From NCBI GenBank assembly GCA_031308135.1, contig JAHLJT010008756.1, positions 100,404,510 through 100,468,509 of the forward strand: DNA of 64,000 nucleotides. The letters are read 5' to 3'. The notes beneath the pieces were generated by a model. The model ran no database searches, was not told the DNA's origin, and saw only the letters and a program-made list of their open reading frames with translations. Origin of the DNA: Acheta domesticus (taxonomy: Eukaryota > Arthropoda > Insecta > Orthoptera > Gryllidae). Positions 58,551-64,000 of the stretch are shown here, one piece after another. Position 1 is the stretch's first letter. Every line of letters begins with the position of its first letter. A program made the position numbers and the translations under genes.

Positions 58551-60849
58551 TGCAATTGCAACACTGAGAATATCAAGTTGGCAATTTAGTCCTAAATACT
58601 TGTACAATTATGAATTCTGTATTCCAGCCACCCATACCACATAGTGGGAGTAGCCTAAATCAGATGAGCTAAACCTTCAAAAATGTAATAGAATATCCAG
58701 AAAGATCTCATGATGTAAATTAGAAGATAACTCCCAGGGAGCCAGGTTGATTGAACGTGTAGGAGAGAATGATTAAATGTAAGGGAGATGTTCCTCAACC
58801 TCTACTTGGAAATTAAAGCCTTTTGATCTAATATCTCAATTTTTCCAAAGCCACTTAATTTTCTTATAAAATATGATTTTGATGATACCTTCTTGAAAAG
58901 TGCTTTGAGTATATGAGATGGCAAAGAGATCTTTAGAAGAGAAAAATAAATATATAATTGTCATCACCCTGTCACGATATGTAGATGCAATTATGCTCTT
59001 AACCATGTTACTCAGTAACAAATGTATTTTATTTTACAAATTTAATTAGATAAACAAATTAATATGTATAATTCTTTATATTTTTGTTCTTTATGGGTAT
59101 TTTTAAAATTCAAAATTGTGTTTTTATGTAAACTGTTATACATTTACTTAATGTGTGTACGTATTCACTTCTATATAATATTATGCATTTCAAATGTTCA
59201 ACAAAATATTTATTTTTGTTTTAATATGTTTTATACATATTGTCTAGCATATCAAAAACTGTAGATGTTACTGTGAATTTTTGGGTTTCTCTTTATCATT
59301 TTCAATAAAATTGCTCCTGGGGCTTCTATGTCAATTCTAGGCTTGAATGGTAATTTCATCAAAACAGACAGTAAATTGTTTCCCTTGCCACTGGCAATAT
59401 TGTAAAAGATACTGAAAAAATTATGCATAAAGCATCTGTTCCTCGGAAGTTCTTCATTTTTGTTGACATCTTTTCTGTCTTGAGAAGATGCACTACATTT
59501 GCCTTCTGAAGAAGAGGGAGATTAGGTGTTTGGAAGCTTTATCAATTTAATTCATTAGCACTCTTATGTTTTTGTGGGAACCATAATAATTTAGTAGTCT
59601 TCTTTGATCTTTGAAGCTTGTTTTTCATTAATTGAGGAACTGGTTATACACTAAAAAATGGGGGAAAAAGAAAAGTACATTACATGAATTGCACTGCAGA
59701 ACTTTATTAAAATTTAACAACGTATACAGAGAGTTAGCTGCAAAGATTTCTGTTATATATTGTCATTTTACAAGCAACAAGAAACATAACCAACTCTATT
59801 TCATTCTACGGCTAGGAATCATCAAGGCACCAACATATTATCTAAACAAGAATAAAACAATCTTATTTACAAATGATTCAAGACTGCACATTTCATTATG
59901 TACATACCCTTAAATCTATTTCTACACTATAACTCGTACCATGTAAAAGAACTACAAATACAGCAGCCCTTGAGTTACCCCAAGTTGTCTGGAGGTACTC
60001 CAGGTCGATGTACATGATATGATCAAAATTGAGCATTTTGATACAGAAACATTTGTCTTATTTTCAAACAGGTACTGATACCCCACTCCATTGGGCATTT
60101 CGCTATAGAAATAGTGAAAAATAGAAAACCTACTTAATTCATCCTGCATTTCTGAGAAGACGCAAGCGCCAGAAGGCGTCCACTAGACATAAAACTCAGC
60201 GAGACACTTGCGTAAGAAAAGAAAGCGATCATCGGAGAAGACTACCTCATCTCGACAAATTAAACCTAAACTATTTTAGCACCAATAGCATGGTACCAGA
60301 AGAGAGAATATAGATCAAAGTATCCATGCTCTTCGTTTCCTGAAACTTCAATATACAACCCACTATCTGCCGTTAAATCTTTGTAATGATGTTTAAAAAG
60401 AAATACAAATTAAAAGTTGTCATGCAAAAGTACAGGAAAGACGTTAAAAGCCGTTCAAACTAATGAACGACGGGCCGCAACGTTTCTAAATGTACAATTT
60501 TGAACTCTTTCACAATATTCACCGTACAAGTTTTCCATGAATATATACGCAGGTATATCTCATGGCCGTAACATGCAAACATTGAAACACTTCCACGAGA
60601 GATTTTCAAGCGTGCGAAAACATCCATCACATTCCGTGAAGCCTCTGGGGCTGGCGCACGCGAGAATAACGATTGAATTTCACCGTTGCTGACCATTGTA
60701 TGTATGTGTTTCTGGAAGGTTGAAGATTGTTTTCCGGCAGATTCACACAACTTTGCACAGTTCACTGAAGGCGTCATACGAGAGAGAGACTACCATCGTT
60801 AGAGAGGCGAGGCGAGGCGAGGTGAGGAGGCAGCCAGGACAATCGGCCC
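58551..60849. other. Downstream flank of nvd
   Basis: Mostly AT-rich. The nvd 3' UTR should lie at the right end. A minus-strand AATAAA at about 59701-59706 is a distant candidate poly(A) signal. A (GAGGC)n run is at 60805-60826. A 105-codon minus frame at 60460-60777 has no domain. Confidence 0.45.
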
Positions 60850-63710
60850 CTACCAGTCCAGAGAGTTCTGGTTGACAAACGAGTGACGCGGGCTGTTTTC
60901 TGAGTAGAACTGGCTGTACCAGCGACGGTGGCGCTGGATCGTCTTGTCCTCACGCACTAGCAGCGGTTTGTCCTCGTACTTCTTGTGGTTCCACACCATG
61001 ATATCCCGCTCAAACTGTGAACAGCAAAGCGCCAGATGAAATGAGCGACAGTCCAGAAAATCACAGGAAACTATGGACAAGCATTTGGCAGATTTGGACA
61101 ACAAAAAGCATATTTCGCAATGCCGAATCATAATATCCTCTTAATTGTCTGTTTAAATGAGGGAGAATGTTTTCAAATATCCTTTAATTTCAGTGGCGTA
61201 GCCTGAGTTTTGGATTAGGGTATGTAACTCGAGAAACGACAAAATAATTTAAAACTTTAATTTTAATTTAAATATTTCTCATTCACCAATACCGTTTCTG
61301 TCACTTTGAAAACTGATCCAGTAAAAGTAGTAATAGCTCACGTACTTGTAGTTTACTGGTTAAAAGTTAGAAAAAGTTGACTTACGTTCACGACCTAGCA
61401 AAATATAAATGTGTGTCCTCATACTTTAATAATAAGAGGACTATCAACCCCAATGATTTTGAAAATTGTCCAATTCATATGATTTCGAACCCAGTAGAAT
61501 TGGCGTAATTTATAAAATGGAAAACCATGATCTATAATAAAAATATAATAGGAAAGAGAAAATCGATCAGTTTACAGTCACGTAATGAAAAACAGTTGAC
61601 AGTTGTCCTTTGCTGCTTACAAATTGGCAATTTACAATCATTTTAAAATAAAATAGCTGATATTGTCAGGGTATGTAACACATCATTCACATCCATGGAC
61701 GCTACGCCCCTGTTTAATTTGTCGTTTTACCTTGGGCTGGGATAATTTAAAACGTGGAGCATTTCTTTATAGTACACAATACGAATGATTCAATACAGCT
61801 GAAAAATAAGATAAATGACTAGCCATACAACAAAATTAGTAATATATTCGTGCCATTGTTATCGTTTTGGAATGAACAATAATTCCGAATGGGAAGAATG
61901 GAATATTCACCAGAAAATGTCATTTTCGTTAATGGAGCTTGTGAGAACGCGGAAGCAGAGGAATATCTAAAGTTTAGGTCTTGGAGGTCTTGGAGGTCCA
62001 ACTTCACTCGACGGAGTTGATGAAATTTTTTTCCCCAAAACGAATGTAACTTTATAAGATAATAAGGAATTAAGGGTTAAAAAGGCTGCCTTCTAAAATC
62101 TGCCCTCCGAAGAGGGCCGTCCATCCTCCTTGCATCCACTCCATAATTATGAAACTGAAAAAATGTATACAACACCCCTAGACATGCGATACGTGTGTTT
62201 AGGGAAATTTGACGAATTGTTAACAGAAGACTAATCGCTTCGAATCAACACCGTGCTGGACACAACACACTTTACATTCTTGCTTTACACGCTGATTGTT
62301 CAGCGACCTCTCCAATCATTATACCACATTAACATTAGCTTGATTAACGAGGACAAAAATTATAGGAGGGAAGGAGAAGAAGAAAAAGGAGAAAGAGGAG
62401 GAGAAGGAGGAAGAGGAGGAGAAGAAGAGGAAGAGGAGGAGGAGAAGAGGAAGAGGAGGAGGAGGAGAGGAAGAGGAGGAGGAGGAGAAGAGGAAGAGGA
62501 GGAGGAGAAGAGGAAGAGGAGGAGAAAGATGAGGAAGAGAAGGAAGAGGAGGAAGAATAGAAGGAGGAAGAGGAGGAGGAAGAGGAGGAGGAAGGAGGAA
62601 GAGGAGGAGGAAGAGGAGGAGGAAGAGGAGGAGGAAGAGGAGGAGGAAGGAGGAAGAGGAGGAGGAGGAGGAGGAGGAGAAGGAAAATGAGAAGAAAAAG
62701 TAGGGAATCCAAAAACAAGAAAGAAAAGAAAAAATAAAAGAGAAAGAAAGAGGAAGCAGAACAGAGGAAGAAGTAGAACGAGAAAGAGGAAACTGTCGAC
62801 CAAGTTCAATACTGTGCGCTCTGAAGCCTTTGTTCCTCACCATGATGGCCTCTGAGAGCAGCAGCAGGGGCGCGAAGAGGGCGAGGCGCGGCGGCGCGTA
62901 CACGTGGTGCACCACACGCTGCAGCAACGGCTCCAGGGGCGTCACGGCCTGCGCACACGCCACTCCTTCAGTCTCACACACGCTCACACACGGCCCTACA
63001 GCTTTTAACATTATTTTCAAAACTCATCTGATCACATCTTTCCCGTTGTTTTGATTCGCTTCAATCACTATCTGGTTTCATAAAATTATCAGAATATTTA
63101 CCATTATTTTTATTGTTAGCACCTAATATTACTGGAATAAAAATATTGAATGTTGGATTTGGTCAATTTTTAAACTTTAAATCAATAAATCAGACTTAAA
63201 TCATAACATATTGTAATAATAATAACAATAAAGTTAAAGAAAAGTTTAAGTTTTTTTTGTTATTTTGCAAATCTTAATTTTCCCACGAAAGAAAAGATGG
63301 AATAAACAGGCAACTTTACTTCTTTCCACATGAGCCTCAGGATGCATCTTTTACTGCCCAGCAATGCACTCGAAATGTGAGGGTGGGGTGGGGGTGCGTA
63401 CCTGCACGATGAGCAGGTCGCCGAGCGCCGAGCGCAGGTACATCTCCACGTAGGCCGGGCCGATCTGCTCGGCGCGCACGTCCATGGCCAGCACGCGCAC
63501 CTTGCCCAGCAGCCGCGTCTCGTGCTGCAGGTGCATGGTGGCGAGGTGCGTGCGCCCGGGCTCCGTCTGCGCCGCCCACGCCGCCGCCCACACGTGCCGC
63601 AGGAAGCGGAAGGGCAGCTTCTGCGCGCGCACCAGGTCGCCGCCGCCCAGCAGCGAGGGCGCGTGGATGGCGTTGAGGTGCGCCACGTCGCCGCCGTTCT
63701 CCGGGATCTC
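60850..63710 (-). CDS. nvd: Neverland cholesterol 7-desaturase, last three exons (5' end outside window)
   Basis: Rieske-type oxygenase that makes 7-dehydrocholesterol from cholesterol, the first committed step of ecdysteroid synthesis in arthropods. Exons on -: 63710-63402 (309 nt), 62948-62841 (108 nt), 61014-60850 (165 nt with stop); all phase 0 with GT-AG sites, 193 aa. The first carries [16 protein letters not shown], which fits the non-heme iron motif E-x3-D-x2-H-x4-H exactly. The second reads [14 protein letters not shown]. The last reads [20 protein letters not shown] and [14 protein letters not shown], ending NSLDW. The Rieske 2Fe-2S domain and membrane anchor must be upstream. The first two exons are extremely GC-rich, unlike the rest of the window. 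Intron 2 holds a purine-rich repeat and a hAT MITE. A paralogous DAF-36-like gene is the main alternative. Confidence 0.88.
61191..61712. mobile_element. hAT-type MITE, 522 bp, perfect 8-bp duplication
   Basis: CAGTGGCGTAGCCTGAG at the left and GGACGCTACGCCCCTG at the right are inverted. TTTAATTT flanks both sides exactly (61183-61190 and 61713-61720). GGGTATGTAAC occurs inside both ends. Its relative's right end is at 1041-1089. It lies in the nvd intron, 180 bp upstream of the last exon's acceptor. Confidence 0.92.
62355..62695. repeat. Purine-only (GGA/GAA)n minisatellite in nvd intron
   Basis: About 340 bp with almost only G and A on +, built from GGAGGAGGAAGA-like units. On the nvd transcript strand it is pure pyrimidine. 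Glu- or Ser/Leu-rich ORFs over it are artefacts. Such mirror-repeat purine tracts can form triplex DNA. Confidence 0.9.
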
Positions 63711-64000
63711 CTGCGCACGCCAAGGGAATCGGAGTTGAGCGCTGGGGGCACTACTAAAGGAACAGGACACTGCGCGCGAGAATTGGATGGTCCAACGAAG
63801 CGACGATTCACTTTGAAGTCCTTGAGTCAGCGACGTTTTCTCTCGCGCTCTGGAGGACCATTTAGCTTCCAGAAAAATCAGGGTTTTTAAGCGCTGCTTT
63901 TATTACTAAAGGAATCAAATATTATTTATTACGTGCGAGAATTGGATGTTCGAAATAAGGGACGATTTACCTTGTATTAGCCAACTCTTACATCTATAGA
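63711..64000. other. nvd intron with a diverged ~155-bp duplication
   Basis: TACTAAAGGAA ... GCGAGAATTGGATG ... GACGATTCAC at about 63751-63813 recurs as TACTAAAGGAA ... GCGAGAATTGGATG ... GACGATTTAC at about 63906-63972. No further nvd exon is visible before the window ends. Confidence 0.6.

Noticed and set aside
60460..60777. 105-codon minus ORF downstream of nvd
   Set aside because: No domain, and it lies where the nvd 3' UTR is expected.
62253..62690. Long Glu/Arg-rich ORF and overlapping Ser/Leu-rich minus ORFs
   Set aside because: They translate a purine-only repeat in an nvd intron; all frames are open for compositional reasons.
1..64000. CRISPR arrays, bacterial operons, rRNA genes
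   Set aside because: No regularly spaced identical repeats with unique spacers, no Shine-Dalgarno-led gene clusters and no rRNA core motifs; the genes are spliced.

Overview
The window is repeat-rich, AT-rich nuclear DNA from an arthropod, most likely an insect. The evidence is spliced genes with GT-AG introns, a Neverland-type sterol oxygenase, and insect-style Copia, piggyBac, Tc1, RTE and hAT-MITE repeats. I cannot assign a species. There is no bacterial, viral or CRISPR content.

Three conserved genes can be built with every splice phase consistent. (1) ATPAF2, the F1-ATPase assembly chaperone ATP12, on +, six exons, 2729-7195, complete at 279 aa. (2) A mitochondrial transcription termination factor (mTERF family, mTTF-like) on -, six exons, 32846-19999, complete at about 428 aa; introns 4 and 5 are swollen to about 2.5 and 7.5 kb by transposons. 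(3) The last three exons of neverland (nvd), on -, 63710-60850, carrying the whole non-heme iron motif; the 5' exons with the Rieske domain lie beyond the right edge. The first two products work in mitochondria (F1 assembly, mtDNA transcription). The third acts early in ecdysteroid synthesis.

Almost everything else is mobile DNA. 1-2.4 kb: remnants and a large foldback. 8-12 kb: non-LTR fragments and a palindromic MITE. 13.4-19.3 kb: a decayed Copia element split by a later piggyBac element with exact TTAA ends. 21.1-22.7 kb: a pogo/Tigger-like non-autonomous element. 24.2-27.6 kb: an RTE-type retrotransposon antisense inside mTERF. 28-30 kb and 46.6-47.6 kb: CR1/Jockey-like fragments. 34.4-36 kb and 47.6-50.3 kb: unassigned, partly GC-rich DNA. 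41.2-43.2 kb: a foldback next to TA microsatellites and a defective Tc1-like element.

The least explained component is a non-coding repeat family (called FamA here) present at 1.1, 8.1, 21.7, 43.4, 44.8, 50.3, 52.7, 54.4 and 57.3 kb. The fuller copies begin and end with ACTTTCCCGTAT in inverted orientation, carry a second inverted copy of that tip next to one end, and hold about four degenerate copies of a roughly 300-bp unit. No protein is visible in them.
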